A DNA stretch of 64,000 bases from Plantactinospora sp. BC1 (GCF_003030345.1 NZ_CP028158.1:1922001-1986000); one strand, 5' to 3'. Positions 17,239-26,954 are shown, numbered from the stretch's first letter. Numbers and translations are program-made. Notes: a model not told the origin generated them from the letters alone.

Positions 17239-19230
17239 ATGGCCTTCGATCTCCCGGCCCTGCCCGGCTTCGCCTTCGGCGGCGACTACAACGCCGAGCA
17301 GTGGCCGGAGCAGGTCTGGACCTCCGACGTCCGGCTGATGCAGGACGCGCGGGTCGGCCTGGTCACCGTCGGCGTCTTCGGCTGGGCGATGCTGGAGACC
17401 GAACCCGGCCGCTACGACTTCGACTGGCTCGACCGCCTACTCGACCTGCTCGCCCGGCACGGCGTCGCCGTCGACCTGGCCACCGCCACCGCCGCCCCGC
17501 CGCCCTGGTTCAGCCACGCCCACCCCGAGTCGCTGCCGGTCGGCCCGGACGGCAGCCGGCTCTGGTGGGGCAGCCGGCAGGCGTACTGCCCCAGCTCACC
17601 GGCGTACCGGGCGGCGGCCGTGGCCCTGGTCGAACGGCTCGCCACCCGCTACGCCGACCACCCGGCGCTGGCCATGTGGCACGTCAACAACGAGTACGGC
17701 TGCCACGTCGCCCGCTGCTGGTGCGACACCTCCGCCGAGGCGTTCCGGAGCTGGCTGCGCGACCGCTACGCCACCCTGGACGCGCTCAACGCCGCCTGGG
17801 GCACCGCGTTCTGGTCGCAGCGCTACACCGACTGGGCGCAGATCCTGCCGCCCCGGCAGACCCCGAGCTTCACCAACCCCACCCAGCAGCTCGACTTCCA
17901 CCGCTTCTCCTCCGCCGAACTGCTCGACTGCTACCGGGCCGAACGCGACGTGCTGCGCCGGCTCAGTCCGGGCGTACCGGTGACGACGAACTTCCTGGTC
18001 GACCGGTGGAGTGTGGACTTCTGGGCCTGGGCCGGCGAGGTCGACGTGGTCGCCATGGACCACTACCTGAGCGCCGACCGTGCCGACCCGTACGCCGACC
18101 TCGCCTTCATCGCCGACCTGGCCCGGTCACTGGCCGGCGGCCGGCCCTGGGCGCTGATGGAGCACGCCGCCAGCGCCGTCAACTGGCAGCCGCGCAACCT
18201 CGCCAAGCCGCCCGGACGACTGCGCCGGGACTCGCTGGCACACGTCGCCCGGGGCGCCGACTCGGTGCTCTACTTCCAGTGGCGGGCCTCCCGGTCCGGC
18301 GCCGAGAAGTGGCACTCCGGCATGGTGCCGCACGCCGGCACCGACACCAAGGTCTGGCGCGAGGTGGTGGCGCTCGGCGCCGAACTCGACGAGCTGGCCG
18401 AGATCGTCGGCAGCGAGGTGGTCGCCGACGTCGCCGTACTGCTCGACTGGCCGAGCATCTGGGCGCAGCAGCACCCCAGCCAGCCGAGCGTGGACGCCGA
18501 ACCGGTGGCGTTGCTGGAGCAGTGGCACCGGGTGCTGCGTACCGCCACCGTCACCTGTGACTTCGCCCGACCCGGCGGCGACCTCGGCCGGTACCGGCTG
18601 GTGCTGGTCCCGGCACTGCACCTGGTCAGCGACGCCGACGCCGAGAACCTGACCCGGTACGTCGCCGACGGCGGCACCGTGCTGATCGGCCCGTACGCCG
18701 GGGTGGTCGACTCCGACGACCGGATCCGGCTCGGCGGGTACGGCGCCTGGGCCGAACTGCTCGGCGTACGGGTCGAGGAGTTCTTCCCACTCGACGAGGG
18801 CCAGCGGGTGCCGCTCGGCGACGGCACGTACGGTCGACTGTGGACGGAGATGGCGACGGCGGAGACGGCCGAGGTGCTGCTGACGTACGCCGCCGGACCG
18901 CTGGCCGGCGCTGCGGCGCTGACCCGTCGGCGGCACGGCCGGGGCACCGCCCACTACCTCGGTACCCATCTGGCCGACGCCGACCTCGGCCGGCTGCTGA
19001 CCCGGCTGGCCGGCGAGGCCGGGGTGGTGCCGGTGCTGGCCGCCCCGCCGCCCGGGATCGAGGCGGTGCAACGCCGGCATCCCGACGGTCGCCGCTACAC
19101 CTTCCTGGCCAACGACACCGACGGCCCGGTCGAGGTCACCGTCGACGGCCGGGTGCTGTGCGGTGCCGAGCCGGCGCCGGGCGGCGTCCGGATCCCGCCA
19201 CGCGGCTTCGCCGTGCTCCGCGCGGGTTGA
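17239..19230 (+). CDS. beta-galactosidase, GH42
   Basis: 663-aa enzyme without a signal peptide, so cytosolic, acting on galactosides brought in by the divergent ABC importer. The N-terminal (beta/alpha)8 barrel shows FGGDYNAEQWPE at the start, acid/base Glu152 in HVNNEYG and nucleophile Glu308 in LMEHAAS. A Cys cluster typical of the family's zinc site is seen (CHVARCWCDT, with an earlier AYCPS). The trimerisation domain (about 385-590) and a C-terminal beta domain follow. The 3' end has been tandemly duplicated, leaving a copy of the last 18 codons after the stop. Confidence 0.93.
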   Translation: MAFDLPALPGFAFGGDYNAEQWPEQVWTSDVRLMQDARVGLVTVGVFGWAMLETEPGRYDFDWLDRLLDLLARHGVAVDLATATAAPPPWFSHAHPESLPVGPDGSRLWWGSRQAYCPSSPAYRAAAVALVERLATRYADHPALAMWHVNNEYGCHVARCWCDTSAEAFRSWLRDRYATLDALNAAWGTAFWSQRYTDWAQILPPRQTPSFTNPTQQLDFHRFSSAELLDCYRAERDVLRRLSPGVPVTTNFLVDRWSVDFWAWAGEVDVVAMDHYLSADRADPYADLAFIADLARSLAGGRPWALMEHAASAVNWQPRNLAKPPGRLRRDSLAHVARGADSVLYFQWRASRSGAEKWHSGMVPHAGTDTKVWREVVALGAELDELAEIVGSEVVADVAVLLDWPSIWAQQHPSQPSVDAEPVALLEQWHRVLRTATVTCDFARPGGDLGRYRLVLVPALHLVSDADAENLTRYVADGGTVLIGPYAGVVDSDDRIRLGGYGAWAELLGVRVEEFFPLDEGQRVPLGDGTYGRLWTEMATAETAEVLLTYAAGPLAGAAALTRRRHGRGTAHYLGTHLADADLGRLLTRLAGEAGVVPVLAAPPPGIEAVQRRHPDGRRYTFLANDTDGPVEVTVDGRVLCGAEPAPGGVRIPPRGFAVLRAG

Positions 19231-19284
19231 CCGGGCGGCGTCCGGATTCCCCCGCGCGGCTTCGCCGTGCTCCGCACGGGTTGA
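19177..19284. repeat. 54-bp direct duplication of the GH42 3' end including the stop codon
   Basis: 19177-19230 (last 18 codons, stop included) is repeated at 19231-19284 with four mismatches. The copy sits directly after the real stop, so it is not translated; a shorter degraded third copy may begin at 19285. The remaining gap to 19415 shows no other gene. Confidence 0.85.
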
Positions 19285-19415
19285 CCGGCCCGGCGTCCGC
19301 CGGGAACGGAGCGCATCGCGCCCGGACGGCGGCCGAGTAGCACGGGTCGAGCGGCACGGCAGCCGATCGGCGGCGGCGATCGGACCGGTTCCCGGCCCAC
19401 GGCGGTGCCGGGCGG

Positions 19416-20636
19416 TCAGCGTTGCCGGATGAGGCCCCCGGCGGTGGTGCCGATGCCGGCGAGGAAGCGCTTGAGGGCGAAGGTCGCCGCCCCGAGGCTG
19501 ACCGGGTTGCCGGGGATCCGGCAGAGCGTGATCTCGGTCGCCGCCAGCGGCCGGCTCAGCGCGTGCTGGGCCACCACCGCCCGGACCTCCGCCAGCAGCG
19601 CCTCGCCGAGCCGGGCCGCGACCCAGCTGCTGAGCACGATCACCTCCGGGTTGACCAGGTTGACGAGGTCGGCGACGGCGACGCCGAGATAGCGGGCGGT
19701 CTCGGTGACCACCTTGGCAGCCACCGGATCTCCGGCGGCGACCCCGGCGGCGAGCGCCTCGACGGTCGCGGTCTGGTCCTCGGGGTGCAGCAGTGGACTG
19801 TTCGGCGCCAGGTCGCGCAGTGTCTGCATGATGCCGGGGGCACCCACGTACGTCTCGACGCAGCCACGGCTGCCGCAGTGGCAGAGCCGCCCGTCGACCA
19901 CCAGGGTGGTGTGCCCCCACTCCCCCGCACTGTTGGTGGCGCCCCGGTAGAGCGCCCCGCCGAAGGCCAGCCCGGCGCCGACCCCGGTGCCGAGGTTGAC
20001 CACCACCACGTCGTCGCGCCCCCGGCCGGCCCCGAACCACAGCTCGGCGACGACGCAGGCGCGCAGCGGGTTGTCCAGATAGAGCGGCAGGTCCAGCGAA
20101 CCGGCGAGCAGGTCGCGCAGCGGTACGTCGTGCCAGTCCCAGTTCGGGGCGTACACCGAGACCCCGCCCTCGCGGTCGACCTGGCCGGGCACGCTGACCC
20201 CGACCCCGAGCACCCGCTCCGGGTCGACGCCGCCCTCGGCGAAGGCCGCCCGGACCGCCGAGGCGATGTGCGCCACCACCTGCTCGGGCCGGTTCTCCGT
20301 CCGGTGCAGCTCCTCCTCGACGCTGGCCAGCACCCCCAGCCCGGCGTCGAAGAGGTCGACGTGCACGTACGTCTCGGCCACGTCGACGCCGACCAGCGCG
20401 CCGCCGGCCGGGTTGACCGAGACCACACCCCGGGGCCGCCCGCCGCCGGAGTCCTGGTAGCCCACCTCGACCAGCAGCCCCAGCTCCAGCAGCTCGCCGA
20501 TCAGGTTGGCGGCGGTGGCGAGGCTGAGCCCGGTGTCCTGGGCGATCTGCTGCCGCGACACCATCGGCGCGCCGATGATCCGGCGCAGCACCTCGAAACG
20601 GTTGGCGATCCGGATGTCCCTGGAGGTGCGCTTCAC
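19416..20636 (-). CDS. ROK-family transcriptional repressor
   Basis: 406-aa regulator with an N-terminal winged helix (about residues 8-75, VSRQQIAQDTGLSLATAANL) fused to a sugar-kinase-like ROK domain. ROK features are GVDVAETYVHVDLFD, the phosphate-loop-like NLGTGVGAG, GEWGHTTL and the zinc-binding CHCGSRGCVE. It probably senses a sugar and controls the adjacent GH42/ABC genes. The start is GTG 20636; a TAGAGT -10 (20643-20648) places the transcript start at this GTG, so the message may be leaderless. The gene converges with GH42. Confidence 0.9.
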   Translation of the reverse strand: MKRTSRDIRIANRFEVLRRIIGAPMVSRQQIAQDTGLSLATAANLIGELLELGLLVEVGYQDSGGGRPRGVVSVNPAGGALVGVDVAETYVHVDLFDAGLGVLASVEEELHRTENRPEQVVAHIASAVRAAFAEGGVDPERVLGVGVSVPGQVDREGGVSVYAPNWDWHDVPLRDLLAGSLDLPLYLDNPLRACVVAELWFGAGRGRDDVVVVNLGTGVGAGLAFGGALYRGATNSAGEWGHTTLVVDGRLCHCGSRGCVETYVGAPGIMQTLRDLAPNSPLLHPEDQTATVEALAAGVAAGDPVAAKVVTETARYLGVAVADLVNLVNPEVIVLSSWVAARLGEALLAEVRAVVAQHALSRPLAATEITLCRIPGNPVSLGAATFALKRFLAGIGTTAGGLIRQR

Positions 20637-20715
20637 GGCGAAACTCTAGACCCTTCGTGGCCGGCACCCCGGCGGACCCGGCGGCGGCTGACGCTCGTCG
20701 AAGACATCGACTAAC

Positions 20716-20728
20716 GCTTATGATAAGC
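20716..20728. promoter_or_regulatory. palindrome upstream of the ROK gene, candidate operator
   Basis: GCTTATGATAAGC is a perfect inverted repeat about a central G, 80 nt upstream of the ROK start codon. An ATAAGC half-site recurs between the divergent ABC and GH42 promoters, which would fit one repressor acting at both places. Confidence 0.4.
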
Positions 20729-20825
20729 AGACGAGATAGTCTCCGCGCCAGCGCGAGATCGGACCGAACGGACCGGCCGGTGCCGTCACCCCGGGCCGCA
20801 CGGTCCGGGAGGTGGCTCGCGCGGT

Positions 20826-21422
20826 TCAGGGGCGGCGGGTACCGATCACCGTCGAGAGGTCCGGGGCCAGCCGCACCTCGGTGGCGAGCAGCGCCGGATG
20901 GTCGAGCCAGCCCAGCCGGGCGGCATCCGGAGCCGGACCGAGCATCGGCGGCCACCCGGTCAGCGGGGTGAAGTCGTCGACCACCACCGACCCGGCCGGC
21001 CGGAGCAGCCGCTCGGGATCCGCCGCCGCACCCTGCTTGCCGTTACCACCGCCGTCGAGGACCAGCAGGTCGAACGGGCCGTACCCCTCGATGCGCGTCC
21101 AGTCGCCGGAGACCACCTCGACCCCCGGCACATCGGCGAAGAGCCCGGCCACCCGCTCGGCCCGCTCGGCGTCCCGCTCGACGCTGACCACCCGGACCCC
21201 GGGCCGCCGGCCGGCGACCAGCCAGGCCAACCCGACACCGCAGCCCGTACCGGTCTCGCCGATGGCGGTGGTCGCGCCGGCCGCCAGCGCGGTCAGCAAC
21301 CGCCCCTGTTCCAGCCGGCACGAGCATCCGAACTCCAGCTCCTCGGCGAGCGCCACCGCCGCCGAGACGAGCGGCGGCAGCCCGGTCACCCCGGCATAGC
21401 TCGCGGTACCCCGCATCGACAC
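20826..21422 (-). CDS. class I SAM-dependent methyltransferase (O-methyltransferase-like)
   Basis: 198-aa cytosolic protein with a Rossmann methyltransferase core: motif I is GETGTGCGVGLAWL (about residues 55-68), the acidic end of strand 2 is VVSVERDAE, and the metal/substrate strand DLLVLDGGG is followed by SVVVDDFTP, as in the catechol O-methyltransferase group. The substrate is not predictable. GTG 21422 is chosen over the ATG two codons later because GGAGG precedes it by 7 nt. The upstream AAA ATPase gene is read in the same direction 42 nt away. Confidence 0.8.
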   Translation of the reverse strand: MSMRGTASYAGVTGLPPLVSAAVALAEELEFGCSCRLEQGRLLTALAAGATTAIGETGTGCGVGLAWLVAGRRPGVRVVSVERDAERAERVAGLFADVPGVEVVSGDWTRIEGYGPFDLLVLDGGGNGKQGAAADPERLLRPAGSVVVDDFTPLTGWPPMLGPAPDAARLGWLDHPALLATEVRLAPDLSTVIGTRRP

Positions 21423-21464
21423 GTCGCTACCTCCCCCGTCGTCCGGGCCACCACCGCCCGCTCC

Positions 21465-22631
21465 CTAACGCTTCGGCCACTGCCAGGCCGGCTCGTCCAG
21501 CCGGCCCCGTCCGGCGACCCGGGTCTCGCCGAACTCCTTCACCAGCTCGATCGTGCTCAGTTCGGCCGCGTCGTGCTCCAGCGCGCCGGTCAACGCCCGG
21601 GAGTGGCTGACCACCACCACCTGGGTACGTGCCGAGCCGGCCAGGATCAGCCCGGCCAGCGGCCGCAGCAGCTCCGGATGCAGGCTCGTCTCCGGCTCGT
21701 TGAGCACCAGCAGCGCCGGCGGTCGCGGGCTGAGCAGCGCGGCGACCCAGAGCAGGTACCGCAGCGTGCCGTCGGAGAGTTCGGCACCGCCGAGCGGGCG
21801 CAGCAGGCCCGGCTGGTGCAGCCGCACCTCGAACCGCCCGGACTCGACCCCGATCGTCAGTTCGGTGCCGGGAAACGCCGCGTCGACGGCGGAGGCCAGC
21901 GCCGCGGCGTCGCCGGTCTCCCGGATCGTCTGCAACGCGGCGGCCAGGTCGGCACCGTCCGGGCCGAGCACCGGGGTCCGGGTACCGACCTGCGGCTGCC
22001 GGGCCGGCGCGGCCATGTCGGTACGCGGCTGGTCGTAGAAGCGCCACGACCGGATCCGCTCCCGTACGGTGAGCAGCTCCGGGGCGCGCTGCGGATCGGT
22101 GTACTCGCTGAGCATGCTGTCGAACGGGTGCACCGCGTCCGGCACCGCCAGCCACGAGCGGCCGTCACGGATCCGCAACGCGGTACCGGCGCGCTCGGCC
22201 AGCAGCGTCGACGGGCGCAGCAGCGGCCCGGACCAGACCGCCTCCCGCTTCACCTCCGGATCCCGGGTGAAGGCAGAGTCCTTCGACGGCGGAGGCAGCC
22301 CGAAGTCGACGGCGTACCCGAAATCGTCCCCGGCGAAGCCGAGGCGCAGGCTGACCGGGCCGCGCCGGACCGTCCCCTGCACCGGATGCTCACCGGCCCG
22401 GACCGCCCGGCCGATCGTCTCCGACCCCGCCCAGAGCGTCGACGACAACCCGCCCTTCCGGGCCAGCGCCGCGACCGCCCCGTTGCGGGCCGAGTCGGCC
22501 AGCAGCCGCAACGCCCGGTACAGGCTCGACTTGCCGGTGCCGTTCGCCCCGGTCACCACCGTCAGCCGGCCCAGCTCCACCACCAGGCTGCGCAGCGACC
22601 GGTAGTTCTGCACGGCCAGGGTGCGGATCAT
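21465..22631 (-). CDS. AAA family ATPase (OLD/RecF-like ATPase domain only)
   Basis: 388-aa protein of the AAA_21/SMC-like ABC-ATPase class. It begins IRTLAVQNYRSLRSLVVELG, as RecF/OLD proteins do, with Walker A GANGTGKSS (Lys34), a signature-like LSDGTLRYL, Walker B LLVLNEPETSLHP and switch His in VVVVSHS. There is no TOPRIM nuclease domain, and neither neighbour is a nuclease or toxin, so a defence role is not supported. Proteins of this type are common and mostly uncharacterised. ATG 22631 is the natural start, at the first residue of the domain. Confidence 0.78.
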   Translation of the reverse strand: MIRTLAVQNYRSLRSLVVELGRLTVVTGANGTGKSSLYRALRLLADSARNGAVAALARKGGLSSTLWAGSETIGRAVRAGEHPVQGTVRRGPVSLRLGFAGDDFGYAVDFGLPPPSKDSAFTRDPEVKREAVWSGPLLRPSTLLAERAGTALRIRDGRSWLAVPDAVHPFDSMLSEYTDPQRAPELLTVRERIRSWRFYDQPRTDMAAPARQPQVGTRTPVLGPDGADLAAALQTIRETGDAAALASAVDAAFPGTELTIGVESGRFEVRLHQPGLLRPLGGAELSDGTLRYLLWVAALLSPRPPALLVLNEPETSLHPELLRPLAGLILAGSARTQVVVVSHSRALTGALEHDAAELSTIELVKEFGETRVAGRGRLDEPAWQWPKR

Positions 22632-22789
22632 CCGCCCAGGTTACGGCCCCACCGACCGGCCCGGGGTGCGGAGGCCACCCCGGCCGGCCCGGGAGAATGC
22701 GCCGACCGGCCACGGGCGGCTCCCGGTGCGGTACCCGGGAGGCACGCCCGTGGCCGGTCAGGCCCGGAGCTGATGCCCTGGGAGCAGGT

Positions 22790-25700
22790 TCAGTCGACGG
22801 CCGGCCTGCGCGGTTGCCGGAGGGCCGGCTGCGCACCGGTGATGGTGAAACTCGACCCCGGCTCGACCACGATGTTGCCGGTGGCCGAGTTGGTGATGGT
22901 CACGTTCGACAGCGTCGCGCTGCCGCGCGCCCCGTTCATCGCCAGGATCCCGGCCCCGTTGTTGGACCGGTCGATCCGGACGTTGCTGATCACGACGCCC
23001 GGCATGTTGCCGCCACCGGTCTTGAACTGGATGCCGTCGTACGTCGAGTCGACGATCTCGGTGTCCCGGATGGTGACCCCGACGATGTCCCGGGTCGCCG
23101 GGAAGAGCGTGATCGCCCCGAACTTCTGCTGCTCGCCCCAGAAGGCGCCACCCGTGCGGTAGAGCCCGTTGTTGGCGATCAGCGTCTGCCCGGAGAACGG
23201 CAGCGGGTCATGGTCGGTGGCGAGCATGATCCCCGGGTAGTTCATCGTGTCGTAGATCAGGTTGTTCTCGATCCGGTTGCCGTACCCGCCGTAGACCGCG
23301 ATGCCGTTGGCCCGCCACGGAAGCTGGATCGTGTTGTTGACGAAGGCGTTGGAGTGGCCGATGTCGACCGAGGTGTCCCGGACGTAGCGGCTGGCCCAGA
23401 CCGCCAGCGCGTCGTCGCCGGTGTTCCGGAACGACGAGTTGAAGACCCGCGAGTTCCGGGTGCCGTTGGTGAAGTTGATCCCGTCGGCGTACGTGTTGCG
23501 GATCCGCATCCCGGTGAACTCCAGCCCGTCGCCGGGACCCCAGAGCGCCGGGATGTTCTCGTAGTCCCGGCCCACCCAGACGCCGACGTTGGCGTGCTCG
23601 ATCCAGACGTTGCTGATCCGGGTACCCACGCCGAACCGGCCGTTGAGCCCGACGCCGCCCTCGGCACCGCCCGGCCCGCCCCGGATCCGGCCCGAGCCGA
23701 AGATGGCGATGTCCGAGATCTGGGTGTTGGCGTCGATGTCGAAGCCGAAGTTCCCCTCGTGCGGGTGGTTGATCCCGCCGACCACCAGGTGCGGTTCGGT
23801 CAGCGTGTAGAGCTGCGAGTGCCACATCCCGGCACCCCGGATGGTGACGTTGCTGATCCCGACCTGGTTCCACTGCCCCCGGTTCAGCGGGTCGTCGGTG
23901 AGGATCTTCTGCTCCTGGCGCCACTGCCCCGGCGGGATCCAGACACAGCCGATCACACCGTTCTGGTCGTCGGTGACCGCCCGCTGGATCGCGGCGGTGT
24001 CGTCCAGCCCGTCGTTCGGCACCGCGCCGTACTGGGTGATCGACGTGCAACCGGCCGGCTGGCTGGTCGCCGGGGCGACCTGCTCCAGGTCGACCAGGTC
24101 GATGATGTAGAACGCCGCCGTGTCGCCCGCGTCCCGCTGGAGCCGGAACCGGGTGCCGGCCGGGTACGACTGGGCCAGCAGCGCGTTCGCCTCGTCGAAG
24201 AGCCGCCGGGCGTCGCCACCCGGGCTGTTCGACAGCCCCTCGGGGTCGTCGGTGTTGCCGTACAGCCAGCTGTGCGGGGAGGAGAGGGTCAGCTTGCGCA
24301 GGAAGGTGTCGTTGACGTACAGGCTGATGGTGGCCTCGATGCCGCCGCCGCCCGGCGCGTCCGGGATGGAGTTGCGCACCACGATCGAGTTCGCCGCGTT
24401 GGTCGAGGTGAACTCGACGAACTGACCGGTGCTGTTCAGCCGCACCGACCTGCGCCCCGAGGACTCGGTGGCGAAGTTGGTGTGCCCGAAGGTACGCAGC
24501 GGATCGGCCTCCAGCAGGGTGCCCTGGTAACGGCCGGCCTCCGCCTCGTACGACACGTACGGCAGCGCCGCACCGCGCCCGACGACGATCGACTGGGTGC
24601 GTACGTTGTTGCCCTCGTTCGTCTCCGCGACCACGTTCGTCGCGTCGGCGGTGGCGGTGATGGTGGCCCCGCCACTGGTCGCGGTCCAGCTACCGCTGAT
24701 CGCCACGGTGCTGGTTGCACCCGCCGCGATCGACGGGGTGTTGGTGTTCAGCGTGGTGCCGCCGACCGTGACCCGGGTGACCGTGGTGGCGCCGGTCGCG
24801 GCGGTACCCCGGTTCTGCACCGAGACCGTGAAGGTCACCGCCGCCCCGACCGCCGGGTTCGGCGGGTTCGAGGCGATCCCGGTCACCTGGAGGTCCGGGC
24901 CGGGCGCCTGGCCGACGACCAGCGGTGACGGGGCGGTGAAGCTGTTGTTGGCGTCGTTCTGCTCGACGATCGTGTTGGTCGGGTCGACCACGGCGACGAC
25001 CGGATAGCTGCCCATCGGCCGGGTACCGGCGTTCACCGTGACCGTGGCCGAGGCACCGGCGGCCAGCGCGGGCACCGGGGCGCTGCCGGCGACGGTGCCG
25101 CCGAGGCTGATGTTGACCGTGGTCGCCGCGGCCGCCGCCGAGCCGCTGTTGCGGACCGTTGCCGAGAGGGTGACCGGGGTGGTCTCGCTCGGCGCGGCCG
25201 GCGTCCAGCTGGTCGAGGTGACCACCAGGTCCGGGTTGGGCGCGGGGGTGCCGCAGACCTCCAGCTCGGCGACCTGGCCGGACGGGGCACCGGTGTTGGA
25301 GTTGAACCGGAGCTGCACGTCCGCCGTGGTCGCGCTGACCGGGACCACCACCGCGTTGCTGCCCGCCACGAACTGGTAGTTCGCCGCCGGCACCAGGCTG
25401 GTGTAGGTGGTCGCGGCCTGGTCCCGGCCGAGCACCTGGAAGTTCTGGGTACGGGTGCCCCAGGCGGGATCCGGGTTCAGCTTCACCTGCACCGCCGTGA
25501 TCGCGTGGTTGGCGCCGAGCGCCACCGTCAGGGTCTGCGGATAGCCGGGCGCCCCCTCCCAGTACGTGCCGAGCGAGCCGTCGACGGCGTTCGCCGGTAC
25601 GAAGGTGAAGGTGGAGCCGCTGGCGGTGGCCGGCCTGCCCCGGGCGACGTTGACACAGCCGGGCTGTTGGCTGCCGGTCCGGGTGACGGTGTTGCTGTTG

Positions 25701-26557
25701 CCGGAGAGGTTGCCGGCCACGTCCCGGGCCCGGACGAAGTACGACACGGTGGTGTTGGTGGGCTGGGTGTCGTTGAAGCTGGTCACGTTGCCGAGCGAGG
25801 CGACCTGGGCACCGTTGCGGTAGACGTTGTAGCCGGCCAGGCCGCTGCCGCCGGGGTTGTCGGTCGAGGCGCCCCAGCTCAGCGCGATCGTCGTACCGGA
25901 CTGGGTGAAGCCGAGCGTGCCGGGCACGGCCGGCGGGGTGGTGTCGGTGCCGCCGCCACCGTCCGGGCCGTAGACCTCCAGTTCGGAGAGCTGCCCGGCC
26001 GGCCAGCCGCTGTTGGCGGTGATGGTGATCCGCAGGTAGCGGGTGCTGGCCTGCCCGAACGTGATCGTCACCGAGTTGGCGTCGACCGCCGGGTTGAAGG
26101 TGTACGTCCGGGACGCGGCCAGGTCACCGAAGGACGACCCGTTGGTACTCCCCTGCACGCTCAGCGTCTGGGTACGGGTGCCCCAGCCGGCGGCCGGGAG
26201 CTTCAGTACGACCCGGTTGACCGGGACGGCCGAGCCGAGGTCAACCTGGAGCCACTCCGGGAAGGCGTTGTTGACGCTCTCCCAGTAGCTGCCCTGGTTG
26301 CCGTCGACGGCCCGGGACGAGTCGTAGACGTCGGCGTGGCCGCTCTCCTGGGTGGGGCGGCCCTGGGCGAGGTTGCCCTCGGCCAGTACGGCGGCGGCCG
26401 GGTCCGGTCGGCCGGCGGGGTCGGCCGCGACGGCCGGTTGGTGGGCGAGCTGTGCCGGGCCGGCGGCGTGCGCGGCGGGCACCCACAGCGCCAGGGTGGC
26501 GATCACGGCGGCGGCGACCGTCGTCGCCGTCGCCGGGACCAGATCGGAGCGTCTCAT
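22790..26557 (-). CDS. secreted multidomain GH87-type alpha-1,3-glucanase (mycodextranase-like)
   Basis: 1255-aa extracellular protein. Order: signal peptide (to about 32), F5/8 type C domain (about 60-200), fibronectin III (205-300), second discoidin-like domain (300-440), two CARDB domains (about 440-660), a CBM6/35-like module (665-830), then a parallel beta-helix (about 845-1240). In the helix, Asp1025 (ADGINF) and Asp1048-Asp1049 (NTGDDALAVW) have the same 23-residue spacing that I recall for the catalytic aspartates of studied GH87 enzymes. Expected substrate is alpha-1,3-glucan (mutan, fungal walls). ATG 26557 has AGGA 5 nt upstream. A pectate-lyase-like role is the alternative. Confidence 0.82.
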   Translation of the reverse strand: MRRSDLVPATATTVAAAVIATLALWVPAAHAAGPAQLAHQPAVAADPAGRPDPAAAVLAEGNLAQGRPTQESGHADVYDSSRAVDGNQGSYWESVNNAFPEWLQVDLGSAVPVNRVVLKLPAAGWGTRTQTLSVQGSTNGSSFGDLAASRTYTFNPAVDANSVTITFGQASTRYLRITITANSGWPAGQLSELEVYGPDGGGGTDTTPPAVPGTLGFTQSGTTIALSWGASTDNPGGSGLAGYNVYRNGAQVASLGNVTSFNDTQPTNTTVSYFVRARDVAGNLSGNSNTVTRTGSQQPGCVNVARGRPATASGSTFTFVPANAVDGSLGTYWEGAPGYPQTLTVALGANHAITAVQVKLNPDPAWGTRTQNFQVLGRDQAATTYTSLVPAANYQFVAGSNAVVVPVSATTADVQLRFNSNTGAPSGQVAELEVCGTPAPNPDLVVTSTSWTPAAPSETTPVTLSATVRNSGSAAAAATTVNISLGGTVAGSAPVPALAAGASATVTVNAGTRPMGSYPVVAVVDPTNTIVEQNDANNSFTAPSPLVVGQAPGPDLQVTGIASNPPNPAVGAAVTFTVSVQNRGTAATGATTVTRVTVGGTTLNTNTPSIAAGATSTVAISGSWTATSGGATITATADATNVVAETNEGNNVRTQSIVVGRGAALPYVSYEAEAGRYQGTLLEADPLRTFGHTNFATESSGRRSVRLNSTGQFVEFTSTNAANSIVVRNSIPDAPGGGGIEATISLYVNDTFLRKLTLSSPHSWLYGNTDDPEGLSNSPGGDARRLFDEANALLAQSYPAGTRFRLQRDAGDTAAFYIIDLVDLEQVAPATSQPAGCTSITQYGAVPNDGLDDTAAIQRAVTDDQNGVIGCVWIPPGQWRQEQKILTDDPLNRGQWNQVGISNVTIRGAGMWHSQLYTLTEPHLVVGGINHPHEGNFGFDIDANTQISDIAIFGSGRIRGGPGGAEGGVGLNGRFGVGTRISNVWIEHANVGVWVGRDYENIPALWGPGDGLEFTGMRIRNTYADGINFTNGTRNSRVFNSSFRNTGDDALAVWASRYVRDTSVDIGHSNAFVNNTIQLPWRANGIAVYGGYGNRIENNLIYDTMNYPGIMLATDHDPLPFSGQTLIANNGLYRTGGAFWGEQQKFGAITLFPATRDIVGVTIRDTEIVDSTYDGIQFKTGGGNMPGVVISNVRIDRSNNGAGILAMNGARGSATLSNVTITNSATGNIVVEPGSSFTITGAQPALRQPRRPAVD

Positions 26558-26954
26558 CACTGTCCTTTTCGCTGAGGGACGGTTCCGCGGGTGGCGGGGG
26601 CCACGTCGCGGCGGCGGGGGGTGGTCGGCAGACCGGCCGCGCCGGGAAGGTCGGGCGGGGCGGCCGGGGCGGTGCCGGGTCAGCGCGGTGGAAGTGGTGC
26701 CGTGGGTCGGACCGGGGACGGGCCGACCGGTGCGGGCATGCCGATCGCATCACCGGCCTCTCTGGACCGAGGAGGACCACCAGCGGGAGGAGCGGGTGCT
26801 GTACGGAAGTTCCGCTTGGCAGTGGTAAACAGAGCATCGATCTGTTCTGTTCTTGCAAGAGGTTGGCCAAAGGTTACCGGCGGGCTACCGACACGTCAAC
26901 GCTTCCATTCCGATCGATGCGACCTCGGCAGGTCACCGCCGGCCCGACACAGAG
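26558..26954. other. upstream region of the GH87 gene
   Basis: No gene is seen here. It should hold the GH87 promoter. One inverted repeat, AACAGA (26828-26833) with TCTGTT (26841-26846), lies 270 nt upstream of the start codon in a locally less GC-rich stretch and is a weak operator candidate. Confidence 0.3.

Noticed and set aside
19095-19400. 101-aa open frame over the duplicated GH42 tail
   Set aside because: Its repetitive Arg/Ser/Gly sequence merely reflects the 54-bp duplication read backwards.
21465-22631. AAA ATPase as part of an OLD/Gabija-like defence system
   Set aside because: No TOPRIM domain, helicase or nuclease partner is adjacent; only the ATPase can be supported.
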